Shown here: piece after piece, positions 1 to 8,960 of the stretch
Layout of the letters: each line of letters begins with the position of its first letter
Numbering within the stretch: position 1 is the first letter of the stretch
Translations under genes and position numbers: made by a program
DNA from: Lachnospiraceae bacterium UBA7199
Lineage (GTDB): Bacteria > Bacillota > Clostridia > Lachnospirales > Lachnospiraceae
Length of the DNA: 62,791 nt
Direction: 5' to 3'
Assembly (NCBI GenBank): GCA_002490775.1
Contig: DKUR01000003.1
Location: 1-62,791 of the forward strand
The notes under the pieces: model-generated
What the model was told of the DNA's origin: nothing
What the model saw: the letters and a program-made list of their open reading frames with translations, nothing else
The model's database searches: none

Positions 1-60
1 TTTACAGAACAGAATATTAATCAAAAAATAAAAGAAAAAATAACAATGGAAGAAAATTAG
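1..60 (+). CDS. C-terminal end of an upstream gene, possibly plsX (partial)
   Basis: Frame 1 is open from the window edge to a TAG at 58-60, giving 19 residues that end KITMEEN. The fragment is too short to identify by itself. The order plsX-acpP-rnc-smc-ftsY is common in Clostridia, so the phosphate acyltransferase gene plsX is the likely source; that is inference from position only. The next gene starts 15 bp downstream with no terminator between, so the two are probably co-transcribed. Confidence 0.45.
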   Translation, partial: FTEQNINQKIKEKITMEEN

Positions 61-75
61 AAAGGAAACTGAAAA

Positions 76-306
76 ATGGAATTTGAAAAATTGAAAAAAG
101 TAATTGCTGACGTATTAAACGTTGACCCTGAAGAAATCACAATGGAAACTACATTTGTAGATGATCTGGGAGCGGATTCCTTAGATGTTTTTCAGATTAT
201 TATGGGCATAGAGGAAGAATTTGATATTGAAATTCCGGCTGAAGATGCAGAAAAAATATCTACTGTAGAAGAAGCAGTTAACATGATTAAAAATGCTCTC
301 AATTAA
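76..306 (+). CDS. acpP: Acyl carrier protein
   Basis: Small acidic protein of 76 residues that carries growing acyl chains on a 4'-phosphopantetheine arm in fatty-acid synthesis; it acts in the cytosol. The prosthetic-group site is the DSL motif with Ser35 (context DDLGADSLDV), followed by the usual acidic helix II (IEEEFDIEIP). The length is typical of the family. The start is supported by an AAAGGAAA Shine-Dalgarno about 8 bases upstream. It follows a probable plsX end and precedes rnc, with a terminator in between. Confidence 0.97.
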   Translation: MEFEKLKKVIADVLNVDPEEITMETTFVDDLGADSLDVFQIIMGIEEEFDIEIPAEDAEKISTVEEAVNMIKNALN

Positions 307-328
307 AAAGCCCATTATGGGCTTTTTT
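305..328 (+). terminator. Intrinsic terminator after acpP
   Basis: The arm AAAAAGCCCA at 305-314 pairs with TGGGCTTTTT from 318, with a three-base loop, and a run of T closes it. It overlaps the acpP stop codon and probably sets a high acpP to low rnc transcript ratio by partial termination. Confidence 0.85.
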
Positions 329-348
329 CTCCAATAGGATGAATTAAT

Positions 349-1044
349 ATGTATAAACAAAAAGAATTAAAGAAGCTTGAGGAAAAAATAGGCTATGAGT
401 TTAAGGATAAGGGACTTATGGTGCAGGCCCTGACGCATAGCTCTTTTTCTAATGAGCAAAAAATCAATAAATTTAAAAATTATGAAAGACTGGAATTTTT
501 GGGAGATGCGGTGCTTGAATTGCTTTCAAGCCGTTTTTTCTATGAAAACTATCCTGATATGTCAGAAGGACAGATGACAAGAAGGCGTTCTTCTATGGTT
601 TGTGAACCGGCCCTTGCATTTTGTGCAAGAGATTTGTCACTGGGGAATTTTATTTTATTGGGAAAAGGCGAAGAGGCCACTGGAGGCAGAATGCGGGATT
701 CCATCATTTCAGATGTAATGGAAGCGGTGATCGGCGCCATTTATTTAGACGGCGGTATTGAAAAGGCAAATGAGTTTGTCCAGAAATTTATTCTTTCTGA
801 TTTGGAGAACAAACAGCTTTTTTATGACAGTAAAACCATATTACAGGAAAAGGTGCAGAAAGAGGGGTTGGATCTTGTCTATGAACTGGTAAGCGAGAGC
901 GGTCCTGATCATGACAAGGTTTTTATTGTGGAGGCTGTAATAGATGGAAAAACAGTAGGAAAAGGCCAGGGGCGGAATAAAAAATCTGCGGAACAGCAGG
1001 CAGCATATCAGGTGCTGATTATGCAAAAACCATCCTTATGTTAA
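349..1044 (+). CDS. rnc: Ribonuclease III
   Basis: Double-strand-specific endoribonuclease that processes rRNA precursors and cleaves structured mRNAs in the cytosol. The N-terminal catalytic domain contains the family signature ERLEFLGDAVLEL near residues 46-58, with the acidic metal ligands, and a second acidic cluster (DVMEAVIGAIYLDGG). A dsRNA-binding domain occupies about residues 155-225, with the KKSAEQQAA helix. Length is 231 residues, normal for the family. The last residues (KPSLC) and the stop codon lie inside a half-copy of the dispersed palindromic repeat seen elsewhere in the window. It precedes smc by 20 bp. Confidence 0.97.
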   Translation: MYKQKELKKLEEKIGYEFKDKGLMVQALTHSSFSNEQKINKFKNYERLEFLGDAVLELLSSRFFYENYPDMSEGQMTRRRSSMVCEPALAFCARDLSLGNFILLGKGEEATGGRMRDSIISDVMEAVIGAIYLDGGIEKANEFVQKFILSDLENKQLFYDSKTILQEKVQKEGLDLVYELVSESGPDHDKVFIVEAVIDGKTVGKGQGRNKKSAEQQAAYQVLIMQKPSLC

Positions 1045-1045
1045 A
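1030..1045 (-). repeat. Half-copy of the dispersed palindromic repeat at the 3' end of rnc
   Basis: CCATCCTTATGTTAA matches the outer flank of the full reverse-oriented copy at 18655-18695. Only this flank is present and the hairpin core is missing. It supplies the final codons and stop of rnc. Chance similarity cannot be excluded for about 15 bases. Confidence 0.4.
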
Positions 1046-1064
1046 CCAAAAGAGTAGGTGATAT

Positions 1065-4000
1065 ATGTACTTAAAAAGCATTGAAATTCAGGGATTTAAG
1101 TCCTTTGCAAATAAAATAGTGTTCAAATTTCACAATGGAATTACAGGAATCGTTGGTCCTAATGGTAGTGGAAAAAGCAATGTGGCGGATGCAGTGCGAT
1201 GGGTGCTTGGAGAACAGCGTATTAAACAGCTTCGTGGCGCATCCATGCAGGATGTTATTTTTTCAGGAACAGAAATGCGTAAACCCCTTGGTTATGCATT
1301 TGTTGCCATTACCTTGGATAATTCTGACCATCAGCTTGCCATTGATTTTGATGAGGTGACAGTGGCCAGACGTATCTACCGCTCTGGTGAAAGTGAATAT
1401 TTGTTGAACGGTGCGCCTTGTAGATTAAAGGATGTAAATGAATTGTTCTATGATACTGGTATTGGCAAAGAAGGCTATTCCATTATCGGACAAGGACAGA
1501 TTGATAAGATTTTAAGTGGAAAACCGGAAGAGAGAAGAGAATTATTTGATGAGGCGGCAGGTATCGTTAAGTTTAAAAAACGTAAGGTGGCGGCCCAGAA
1601 AAAATTAGAAGATGAGAAACAGAATCTTGTCCGTGTTAATGATATTCTTTCAGAACTGGAAAAGCAGATTGGGCCTTTGGAGCGTCAGTCTGAAACAGCT
1701 AAGATTTATTTGAAAAAAAGAGAAGAATTAAAAACGCTGGATGTAAATATGTTTCTGCTTGAGAATGGACGGATTCAGGAGCAGCTTATTAAAGTACAGG
1801 AAAAATTTGAAATTGCCAGCAATGACTTAGAACAGACCACCAGTCAGTATGAGAAGATTAAAGAAGAATATGAGCAGATCCAGGGGCAGATAGAAATGCT
1901 GGATGAAGAGATTGAGGCTGAAAGAACATCACTGACGGATACCAGCGTGCTTCGCGGCAAACTGGAAGGTGAGATCAATGTTTTAAAGGAACAGATCAAA
2001 TCGGCAAAAAGCAATGAAGAGCATTTCCTTTCCAGAAAAGATTCACTTACGAAAGAAATGAACAGTAAGCTTCTGGATAAAGAAGGAATTTTAAACGATA
2101 AAAAGGTGATTGATGAGCAGGTAGCAGGGATTGAGCGGGCAAGAAACGAAGCACGTGAAAAGCTGCTTGGCATCCAGTCCAGAATAGAAGAACTGAATAA
2201 TGACATAGAGACCGGTAAAAATACGATTATTGACGCTTTAAACAGCAGAGCTACTATTAAATCAAAGCTTGGCAGATATGATACTATGACCGAGCAGATT
2301 AATATCCGCAAGGCGGAACTCACTTCAAGGCTGCTTCGAATCAAGTCAGATGAAGCCCAGCAGGAGGCAGCAATTAAGCAGCTTCAGGAAGAATTTGAAA
2401 AAATAAATGAAGAAATCAGAAGCTTAAATGACTCTCAGGAGGAAAAGGAAGAAAAGCTTGCGCTGATCCGGGAAGAACTTGCAGGAAAAGATCAGAAGCT
2501 GCGGGACACACAGGTAAATTACCATCAGGAAAAGTCAAAACTAGAGGCGCTTACCAACCTTACAGAACGCTATGAAGGATATGGCGGAAGCGTTAAGAAG
2601 GTAATGGAATGCAAGGAACGTGAAAAGGGCATCATTGGTGTTGTGGCAGATATCATTAAGGTGGACAAGAAGTATGAAACAGCCATTGAAACTGCTCTTG
2701 GCGGTAATATTCAAAATATTGTCACTGATGATGAAGATACGGCAAAAAGAATGATCGCCTTTTTAAAGCAGACAAAATCAGGCAGAGCAACTTTTCTACC
2801 ACTTACCAGTATTACCAATCCACAGGAGTTTAAAAACCCTGAGTCTCTAAAAGAAAAAGGCGTGATTGGTATGGCGGATGCATTGGTTTCCACTGATCAA
2901 AAATATAAAAATGTTGCGAAAGCAATGCTGGGGCGTATTGTTGTAGTTGACAATGTGGACAATGCAGTGAAGATTGCCAGGAAATATGATTATGGCATTC
3001 GAATGGTAACCTTAGAAGGAGAGCTTTTGGTACCTGGCGGTGCTATAAGCGGCGGTGCTTTTAAGAACAACAGCAATCTTCTTGGGCGCAGGCGGGAAAT
3101 GGAAGAACTGGAGGGAAATGTTAAGAAGTTCCTGAAAGAGATAGATGTACTTTTAAATGAAATTGAGGAGACAAAGGAAAGAAGGAATAAACTGAGACTG
3201 AGTCTTGAGGAAGATAAATCTACTTTGCAGAGGAAGTTTATTGAGCAAAATACGGCAAGGCTTAATGTGATAAAGGCCGAGGAACGTAAGGAAGAAGCCT
3301 CTGAGGGTTCTTTGGAACTGAAAACAGAAGAGCAGGAAATTGAAAATCAGATACAGGAAATCAAATTAAATAAACAGGAAATTCAAAAGGAATTGGAAGA
3401 ATCCGAACTCTTGGAAAAGAAAATCGAGCAGCAGATTAGAAAATTCCAGGTGGAGCTGGATGAAAAACGCAAGGAAGAGTCAGTGCAGTCTGCCCATGTG
3501 TCTGAATGGGATGTGGAAGTGGAAAAGATGCTGCAGCAACAGGATTTCCATCAGCAGAATGTGAACCGTATTGATAGTGAAATTGGCCGATATGCCGGAG
3601 AACTGAAAGAAATTGAAGAAGGATTAAAGACAAACAGTGAGGATACATTAAACAAACAAAACAGCATTCTTTCCATAGAGCAGACGATTCAGGCATCTCA
3701 TACCTCTCAGGGAGATACAGAAAAGAAACTGAAGGAGGATATGGAAAAGAAAGAACAGTTATCCTTAAAACAGAAGAATTTCTTTACTGACAGGGAAACA
3801 CTTGCGGAAAAGATGACTGGGCTTGATAAGGAAGTGTACCGGTTAAATGCCCAGAAGGAAAAGCTGCAGGAGTCTTTAGAGGGACAAATCAATTATATGT
3901 GGGATGAATATGAGATCACTCTTTCAGACGCAGCCTCCTTAAGAAATGAGGAAATGACGGATTTGTCCGCGATGAAAAAGGAAAGTGCTTCTTTAAAGGA

Positions 4001-4625
4001 TCAGATTAAAAAGTTAGGAGACGTTAACGTAAATGCCATTGAGGATTTCAGAAATCTGATGGAACGTTATCAGTTTTTAAAAACACAGCATGATGATCTG
4101 GTGGAAGCGGAAAAAACGCTGGAAGGCATTATTGTTGAACTGGATACTGCAATGCGGAAGCAGTTTCATGAGAAGTTTGCAGAAATTGGAAAGGAATTTG
4201 ACAAAGTATTTAAGGAATTATTTGGCGGCGGGAAGGGAACTCTTGAATTAATGGAGGATGAGGATATTCTGGAAGCAGGAATTAGAATCATAGCACAGCC
4301 GCCGGGGAAAAAATTACAGAATATGATGCAGCTTTCAGGCGGCGAGAAGGCGCTTACTGCAATTGCACTTTTGTTTGCAATCCAGAACTTAAAGCCCTCC
4401 CCGTTTTGTCTTTTGGATGAGATTGAGGCGGCATTGGATGAAAACAATGTAGCCCGCTTTGCAAAATATTTACATAAGCTTACAAAATATACACAGTTTA
4501 TTGTAATTACCCATAGACGGGGCACTATGGAAAAGGCTGACAGACTGTATGGTATCACGATGCAGGAAAAAGGCGTTTCCACACTGGTAAGCGTAAATCT
4601 GATTGATAAGGAGTTAGATGATTAA
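1065..4625 (+). CDS. smc: Chromosome segregation ATPase SMC
   Basis: Structural maintenance of chromosomes protein, 1186 residues, the expected length. It condenses and segregates the nucleoid together with ScpA and ScpB. The N-terminal Walker A is GPNGSGKSN near residue 32. Long coiled coils flank a hinge domain at roughly residues 510-650 (GYGGSVKKVM through VVVDNVDNAVKIA). The C-terminal head carries the ABC signature LSGGEKALTAIALLF and Walker B LLDEIEAALDE. The order rnc-smc-ftsY is conserved in Firmicutes. The stop codon overlaps the ftsY start (TAATG), so translation is probably coupled. Confidence 0.98.
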   Translation: MYLKSIEIQGFKSFANKIVFKFHNGITGIVGPNGSGKSNVADAVRWVLGEQRIKQLRGASMQDVIFSGTEMRKPLGYAFVAITLDNSDHQLAIDFDEVTVARRIYRSGESEYLLNGAPCRLKDVNELFYDTGIGKEGYSIIGQGQIDKILSGKPEERRELFDEAAGIVKFKKRKVAAQKKLEDEKQNLVRVNDILSELEKQIGPLERQSETAKIYLKKREELKTLDVNMFLLENGRIQEQLIKVQEKFEIASNDLEQTTSQYEKIKEEYEQIQGQIEMLDEEIEAERTSLTDTSVLRGKLEGEINVLKEQIKSAKSNEEHFLSRKDSLTKEMNSKLLDKEGILNDKKVIDEQVAGIERARNEAREKLLGIQSRIEELNNDIETGKNTIIDALNSRATIKSKLGRYDTMTEQINIRKAELTSRLLRIKSDEAQQEAAIKQLQEEFEKINEEIRSLNDSQEEKEEKLALIREELAGKDQKLRDTQVNYHQEKSKLEALTNLTERYEGYGGSVKKVMECKEREKGIIGVVADIIKVDKKYETAIETALGGNIQNIVTDDEDTAKRMIAFLKQTKSGRATFLPLTSITNPQEFKNPESLKEKGVIGMADALVSTDQKYKNVAKAMLGRIVVVDNVDNAVKIARKYDYGIRMVTLEGELLVPGGAISGGAFKNNSNLLGRRREMEELEGNVKKFLKEIDVLLNEIEETKERRNKLRLSLEEDKSTLQRKFIEQNTARLNVIKAEERKEEASEGSLELKTEEQEIENQIQEIKLNKQEIQKELEESELLEKKIEQQIRKFQVELDEKRKEESVQSAHVSEWDVEVEKMLQQQDFHQQNVNRIDSEIGRYAGELKEIEEGLKTNSEDTLNKQNSILSIEQTIQASHTSQGDTEKKLKEDMEKKEQLSLKQKNFFTDRETLAEKMTGLDKEVYRLNAQKEKLQESLEGQINYMWDEYEITLSDAASLRNEEMTDLSAMKKESASLKDQIKKLGDVNVNAIEDFRNLMERYQFLKTQHDDLVEAEKTLEGIIVELDTAMRKQFHEKFAEIGKEFDKVFKELFGGGKGTLELMEDEDILEAGIRIIAQPPGKKLQNMMQLSGGEKALTAIALLFAIQNLKPSPFCLLDEIEAALDENNVARFAKYLHKLTKYTQFIVITHRRGTMEKADRLYGITMQEKGVSTLVSVNLIDKELDD

Positions 4626-5560
4626 TGGCCGGTTTTTTCAGCAGACTAAAAGAAGGATTAAGTAAGACAAGAAATAATATTGTTCAGGGAATTGATTCGG
4701 TATTCAGCGGATTTTCCAGTATTGATGAAGAATTTTATGAAGAACTGGAAGAAATTCTGATCATGGGAGACATTGGTGTAAATGCCACCAGTGATATTCT
4801 TGAAAAGCTGCGCAGGCAGGTGAAGGAAAATCATATTAAAGAGCCTATGGCGTGTAAGGACTATCTGATCCAAAACATGAAGGAGCAGATGCAGGTTGGG
4901 GAAACTGCCTATCAGTTTGAGCAGCAGCAGTCGGTGGTTTTGGTGATTGGCGTAAATGGAGTGGGAAAAACAACCTCTGTGGGAAAACTGGCCGGATTAT
5001 TAAAGCAGCAGGGAAAAAAGGTTTTGATTGCTGCGGCGGATACTTACAGAGCCGCCGCCTGTGAACAGCTTTCTGAATGGGCAAACCGGGCAGGGGTGGA
5101 TATCATCACCGGATCTTCAGGAGCAGATCCTTCCAGTGTTGTGTATGATGCGGTGAATGCTGCAAAGGCAAGGCATGTGGATGTTTTGATCTGTGATACG
5201 GCCGGAAGGCTCCACAATAAGAAAAATTTAATGGAAGAACTGAAAAAAATGAACCGGATCATAGATAGGGAGTATCCTGGGGTGTATAGGGAAAATTTAA
5301 TTGTCCTAGATGGAACCACTGGACAAAATGCCTTAAATCAGGCCAGAGAATTTGGAGAAACAGCCAATCTTACCGGTATTATTTTAACCAAAATGGATGG
5401 GACTTCTAAGGGCGGGATTGCAGTGGCCATTCAATCGGAGCTGAATATACCGGTGAAATATATCGGGGTAGGCGAAAAAATAGAGGATCTGCAGAAATTT
5501 AATGCGGAAGAATTTATAGATGCGTTGTTTGATGTAAAAGAGGCAGAGGATAGGTGGTAG
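4625..5560 (+). CDS. ftsY: Signal recognition particle receptor FtsY
   Basis: SRP receptor GTPase that docks ribosome-nascent-chain-SRP complexes at the membrane SecYEG translocon. It has 311 residues, with a short N-terminal helical domain and no long acidic A domain, as is usual in Firmicutes. The NG domain shows G1 GVNGVGKTT near residue 107, the DTAGR motif, and TKMDGTSKGG near the C-terminus. It begins on the last base of the smc stop codon. Its partners ffh and ylxM lie 5 kb downstream in this window. Confidence 0.97.
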   Translation: MAGFFSRLKEGLSKTRNNIVQGIDSVFSGFSSIDEEFYEELEEILIMGDIGVNATSDILEKLRRQVKENHIKEPMACKDYLIQNMKEQMQVGETAYQFEQQQSVVLVIGVNGVGKTTSVGKLAGLLKQQGKKVLIAAADTYRAAACEQLSEWANRAGVDIITGSSGADPSSVVYDAVNAAKARHVDVLICDTAGRLHNKKNLMEELKKMNRIIDREYPGVYRENLIVLDGTTGQNALNQAREFGETANLTGIILTKMDGTSKGGIAVAIQSELNIPVKYIGVGEKIEDLQKFNAEEFIDALFDVKEAEDRW

Positions 5561-5566
5561 AAAGGC

Positions 5567-6802
5567 ATGGATGAGCACATGGAAGAGAAAATGTTGACAT
5601 TAGATAAATTTGAAGAGGCATCTGAAATTGTCAAAAATGTAACACAGGAAACAAAACTGGTATATAGCGATTTTTATAGTATCCAGACAGGAAATAAGAT
5701 TTATTTGAAGCCGGAAAATATGCAGTTTACAGGAGCCTATAAGCTGCGGGGCGCCTATTACAAACTGAGTACTCTTTCGGAAGAAGAAAGGCAGAAAGGA
5801 CTGATTACTGCCTCAGCAGGGAATCATGCCCAGGGAGTGGCTTATGCGGCAAAATGTTATGGTGCCAAAGCAGTTATTGTAATGCCGACCACAACGCCTC
5901 TCATTAAGGTGAACAGAACGAAAAATTATGGGGCAGAGGTGGTTTTGTGGGGAGATGTATATGACGAAGCATGTGAGCATGCCTATGAGCTTGCAAAAGA
6001 ACATGGTTATACTTTTATTCATCCCTTTGACGATCCGGCAGTAGCTACCGGACAGGGAACCATTGCAATGGAGATTTTTAAGGAACTGCCTCTTGTGGAT
6101 TATATTCTGGTACCGGTAGGCGGAGGCGGTCTTGCAACCGGTGTATCTACTCTTGCAAAGCTTTTAAATCCCAAGATCAAGGTAATTGGAGTGGAGCCGG
6201 AAGGGGCAAGCTGCTTAAAGGCATCTATTGAAGCTGGAAAGGTAGTTACTTTAGACAGTGTCAGCACCATTGCAGATGGAACTGCTGTTAAGACGCCGGG
6301 GGCCCAGATTTTTTCGTATTTATGTAAAAATCTTGATGATATTATCACTGTACCGGATGAGGAACTGGTGGTTGCCTTTTTGGATATGGTTGAAAACCAT
6401 AAAATGGTGGTGGAAAATTCAGGATTGCTTACAGTGGCAGCTTTAAAGCATTTAAATGTGAAAAATAAAAGGATTGTATCTATCTTAAGCGGCGGAAATA
6501 TGGATGTAATCACTATGTCTTCCGTAGTACAGCAGGGATTAATTATGCGTGACCGTATCTTTACCGTTTCCGTACTTCTTCCTGACAAACCGGGCGAATT
6601 AAGCCACGTGGCTGATGTGATTGCAAAGCAAAATGGAAATGTTATCAAGCTGGAGCACAATCAGTTTGTTTCTATCAACAGAAATGCGGCTGTAGAGCTT
6701 CGGATTACACTGGAAGCTTTCGGCACGGAACATAAGCATCAAATCATTCAGGCACTTGAGAAAAACAATTATCAACCCAGACTGGTACGGACAAATATAT
6801 AA
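5567..6802 (+). CDS. ilvA: Threonine ammonia-lyase (threonine dehydratase) with ACT domain
   Basis: PLP enzyme that deaminates threonine to 2-oxobutyrate, feeding isoleucine synthesis or threonine catabolism. The PLP lysine lies in FTGAYKLRGA near residue 57, and the glycine-rich phosphate loop is VPVGGGGLATG. A single C-terminal ACT domain (about 330-411, starting FTVSVLLPDKPGELSHV) suggests allosteric control by an amino acid. The length of 411 is that of the medium form, between catabolic TdcB and long IlvA, so the pathway role is not fixed by sequence. ATG codons at 5567, 5579 and 5591 are all in frame; the first is used here. Confidence 0.92.
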   Translation: MDEHMEEKMLTLDKFEEASEIVKNVTQETKLVYSDFYSIQTGNKIYLKPENMQFTGAYKLRGAYYKLSTLSEEERQKGLITASAGNHAQGVAYAAKCYGAKAVIVMPTTTPLIKVNRTKNYGAEVVLWGDVYDEACEHAYELAKEHGYTFIHPFDDPAVATGQGTIAMEIFKELPLVDYILVPVGGGGLATGVSTLAKLLNPKIKVIGVEPEGASCLKASIEAGKVVTLDSVSTIADGTAVKTPGAQIFSYLCKNLDDIITVPDEELVVAFLDMVENHKMVVENSGLLTVAALKHLNVKNKRIVSILSGGNMDVITMSSVVQQGLIMRDRIFTVSVLLPDKPGELSHVADVIAKQNGNVIKLEHNQFVSINRNAAVELRITLEAFGTEHKHQIIQALEKNNYQPRLVRTNI

Positions 6803-6811
6803 TTTATGACG

Positions 6812-6843
6812 AAAACCGCATACTATAAGTATGCGGTTTTTTT
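6812..6843 (+). terminator. Intrinsic terminator after ilvA
   Basis: A perfect 13-bp stem (AAAACCGCATACT with its complement) with loop ATA is followed by a T run. It ends the acpP-to-ilvA transcription block. Confidence 0.93.
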
Positions 6844-6850
6844 CAACAGT

Positions 6851-6881
6851 GGATGCCGCGCAGCAAAGGCATTTGTTGTTT
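6851..6881 (+). repeat. Degenerate copy of the dispersed palindromic repeat
   Basis: GGATGCC, then GCGCAGCAAA, then GGCATTTGTTGTTT: the core and right flank resemble the forward copies at 14132 and 28444, with several mismatches. It lies between the ilvA terminator and the YitT-family gene. Confidence 0.55.
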
Positions 6882-6899
6882 CATAAGGAGGAGTTTTGA

Positions 6900-7760
6900 A
6901 TGGAAAAGTGTGGAAAAGCAGTGAAGAAATATTGTATGATCACATTAGCATCTCTGATATTTGGTATTGGAATCAGTCTTTTTATTGATCCCAACAATTT
7001 GGCGCCAGGAGGCGTTTCAGGGCTTTCTATTATTTTAAGCCGGTTGATTCCTGTTTCTGCCGGAACATTATTTTTACTGCTTAACATACCGGTCATGCTT
7101 CTTGGAATGTGGAAGTTTGGAGTAAAATTTATCATATCTACCTTGTATGCTACTTTTATGGTGTCTCTTTCTACCAATTTATTTGCAAGGATGCTGCCGC
7201 TTACCCATGATCCCTTTATGGGGGCAGTGTTCGGCGGGGCGCTGGTTGCGGTAGGAATCGGCCTGGTGCTGCGTGTGGGTGCCACCACTGGCGGGACAGA
7301 TATTGTGGTAAAATGCCTGAAACTGAAAAAGCCCTATTTAAAAACGGGGACCATTTTTTTATTGATAGATGGAGTGATTATTTGTATTGGAGGAATCGTA
7401 TTTCAAAATATGGAGTCGGTTCTTTATAGTGTTATTTCAGCGGCAGTCACCTCTAAAGTTTTAGACATGGTACTTTATGGAAATGATGAGGCGAAAATGA
7501 TTTATATTATCAGTAATTCGCCACAAGTGATCACAGAGCGTATTTTAAAAGAACTGGATATCGGCGTCACTTATCTTACAGGCATGGGAGCCTATAAAAA
7601 AGAGGAAAAACAGGTGATTTTTTGTGTGGTAAGGAAACAGCTTGCATATAAGGTTGAGGAGATTGTAAAGCAGGAGGACAGTACAGCATTTATGATTATT
7701 TCAAATGCAACGGAAATTTATGGAGAAGGGTACAAAAGCTATTTTGGAGAAAAACTGTAA
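6900..7760 (+). CDS. YitT-family integral membrane protein (DUF161/DUF2179)
   Basis: Membrane protein of 286 residues with about five hydrophobic segments in the first 180 residues, including the family hallmark FIDPNNLAPGGVSGLSII and the repeated glycine-rich element RVGATTGGTDIV. The C-terminal cytoplasmic DUF2179 domain (about 200-280, from MIYIISNSPQVITERIL) resembles small ligand-binding folds. The biochemical function of the family is not established. The start is fixed by AAGGAGG eight bases upstream. It stands alone between the ilvA terminator and a promoter for the next gene. Confidence 0.9.
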   Translation: MEKCGKAVKKYCMITLASLIFGIGISLFIDPNNLAPGGVSGLSIILSRLIPVSAGTLFLLLNIPVMLLGMWKFGVKFIISTLYATFMVSLSTNLFARMLPLTHDPFMGAVFGGALVAVGIGLVLRVGATTGGTDIVVKCLKLKKPYLKTGTIFLLIDGVIICIGGIVFQNMESVLYSVISAAVTSKVLDMVLYGNDEAKMIYIISNSPQVITERILKELDIGVTYLTGMGAYKKEEKQVIFCVVRKQLAYKVEEIVKQEDSTAFMIISNATEIYGEGYKSYFGEKL

Positions 7761-7768
7761 CCAGACAA

Positions 7769-7797
7769 TTGAAAAACATTTGATTTCATAATATACT
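7769..7797 (+). promoter_or_regulatory. Probable sigma-A promoter for the GH25 gene
   Basis: TTGAAA at 7769-7774 and TATACT at 7792-7797 are separated by exactly 17 bases. It lies in the 86-bp gap upstream of the GH25 muramidase gene. Confidence 0.6.
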
Positions 7798-7846
7798 AAG
7801 TTCACAGGAAGATAAATGTTTAAAAAGGTGAAGGGTTCAAAAGAAA

Positions 7847-8950
7847 ATGGCTAATAAATCGGCAAGAAGAAGCAGAAGAAAACAAAAAATCAATTTGATT
7901 ACGAATATAATATTCAGTCTGATCACACTTACAGCACTTACTGGCTGTATTGTACTTCTTTTACAAAATTACAGCATGAGAAATCAAAGCAGGGAAGTGC
8001 TTGGAAGGCTGGAAGAATATGAAAGCAGGCAGGAAAAATATATTTATACGCAGGAGGATTTGGAAGCATACTCTGATAGTGCAGCATTAGCGGCACTAGA
8101 ACAGGGCAGACAGGAGATTCTCACTGAATTAAAGTCTTCTGTCAGCAGTGGAACCGCTACAGTGTCGGTACTGCGCAGGCTTTACCCGGAGGACGTTGTG
8201 GTTTATGCTGACGGAGGTTATAATTTTTTCCCTATTTTAGATACCTTGAAAAAAAATGATTATGTGTATGATAATTTTACGCTGCAGGAAAATGGAGAAA
8301 TTGTTTATACGAATGGTGATCAGACAGTACTATCCTTAAAAGGAATTGATGTGTCTAAACATCAGGGAAGGATCAATTGGAAGAAAGTTGCTGGAGAAGA
8401 TATCTCCTATGCCTTTATCCGCGCTGGATTCAGGGGAAGCTCGGAAGGAAAGCTGGTGGAGGATGAATATTTTCAGGATAATATTGAAGGCGCTCTTGCT
8501 AATGGGATAGACGTAGGAATTTATTTTTATACACAGGCCATGACCGTAGAGGAAGCAGAAGAAGAGGCAGAGTTTGTGATTGATCTGATCAAGGATTATG
8601 ATGTGACATATCCCGTGGTTTTAGACCTTGAGGAAAGCACAAGCAGTTCGGCCAGAACTGCAAATATGACGCAGGAGGAGTATACGAAGGCGGCAATTGC
8701 CTTTTGTGAAAAAATAAAAGAAGCAGGCTATACCCCCATGATTTATGGAAATTTAAAGACATTTATGATCATGCTTGATTTAAAGCAGCTTGAGGATTAT
8801 GAAAAATGGTTTGCCTATTATGATGTTCCTGTTTATTTCCCCTATGCATTCAGTATATGGCAGTATTCTTCCAAGGGAAGCATAAAGGGAATAGAAGGAG
8901 ATGTGGATTTAAATGTCTGTATGAAGGATTTCTCAAAGCAAAGCCAGTAA
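7847..8950 (+). CDS. Membrane-anchored glycosyl hydrolase family 25 muramidase
   Basis: Predicted N-acetylmuramidase of 367 residues acting on peptidoglycan outside the cell. A basic N-terminus (RRSRRKQK) is followed by one transmembrane segment at about residues 18-42 with no cleavage site, so it is probably a type II anchored protein. A linker with coiled-coil character comes next. The GH25 domain starts at about residue 167 with GIDVSKHQG and includes the catalytic-site strand PVVLDLEES and the terminal IWQYSS...DVDLNV pattern. An AraC-type gene follows after 10 bp, suggesting one transcript. A role in cell-wall remodelling is inferred from the family. Confidence 0.9.
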   Translation: MANKSARRSRRKQKINLITNIIFSLITLTALTGCIVLLLQNYSMRNQSREVLGRLEEYESRQEKYIYTQEDLEAYSDSAALAALEQGRQEILTELKSSVSSGTATVSVLRRLYPEDVVVYADGGYNFFPILDTLKKNDYVYDNFTLQENGEIVYTNGDQTVLSLKGIDVSKHQGRINWKKVAGEDISYAFIRAGFRGSSEGKLVEDEYFQDNIEGALANGIDVGIYFYTQAMTVEEAEEEAEFVIDLIKDYDVTYPVVLDLEESTSSSARTANMTQEEYTKAAIAFCEKIKEAGYTPMIYGNLKTFMIMLDLKQLEDYEKWFAYYDVPVYFPYAFSIWQYSSKGSIKGIEGDVDLNVCMKDFSKQSQ

Positions 8951-8960
8951 AGGAGCCGGA

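Noticed and set aside
1844..2344. Long minus-strand frames inside smc and other coding genes
   Set aside because: These are antisense shadows of well-identified genes, with Ser/Phe/Leu-rich translations typical of reversed coding sequence and no ribosome sites.
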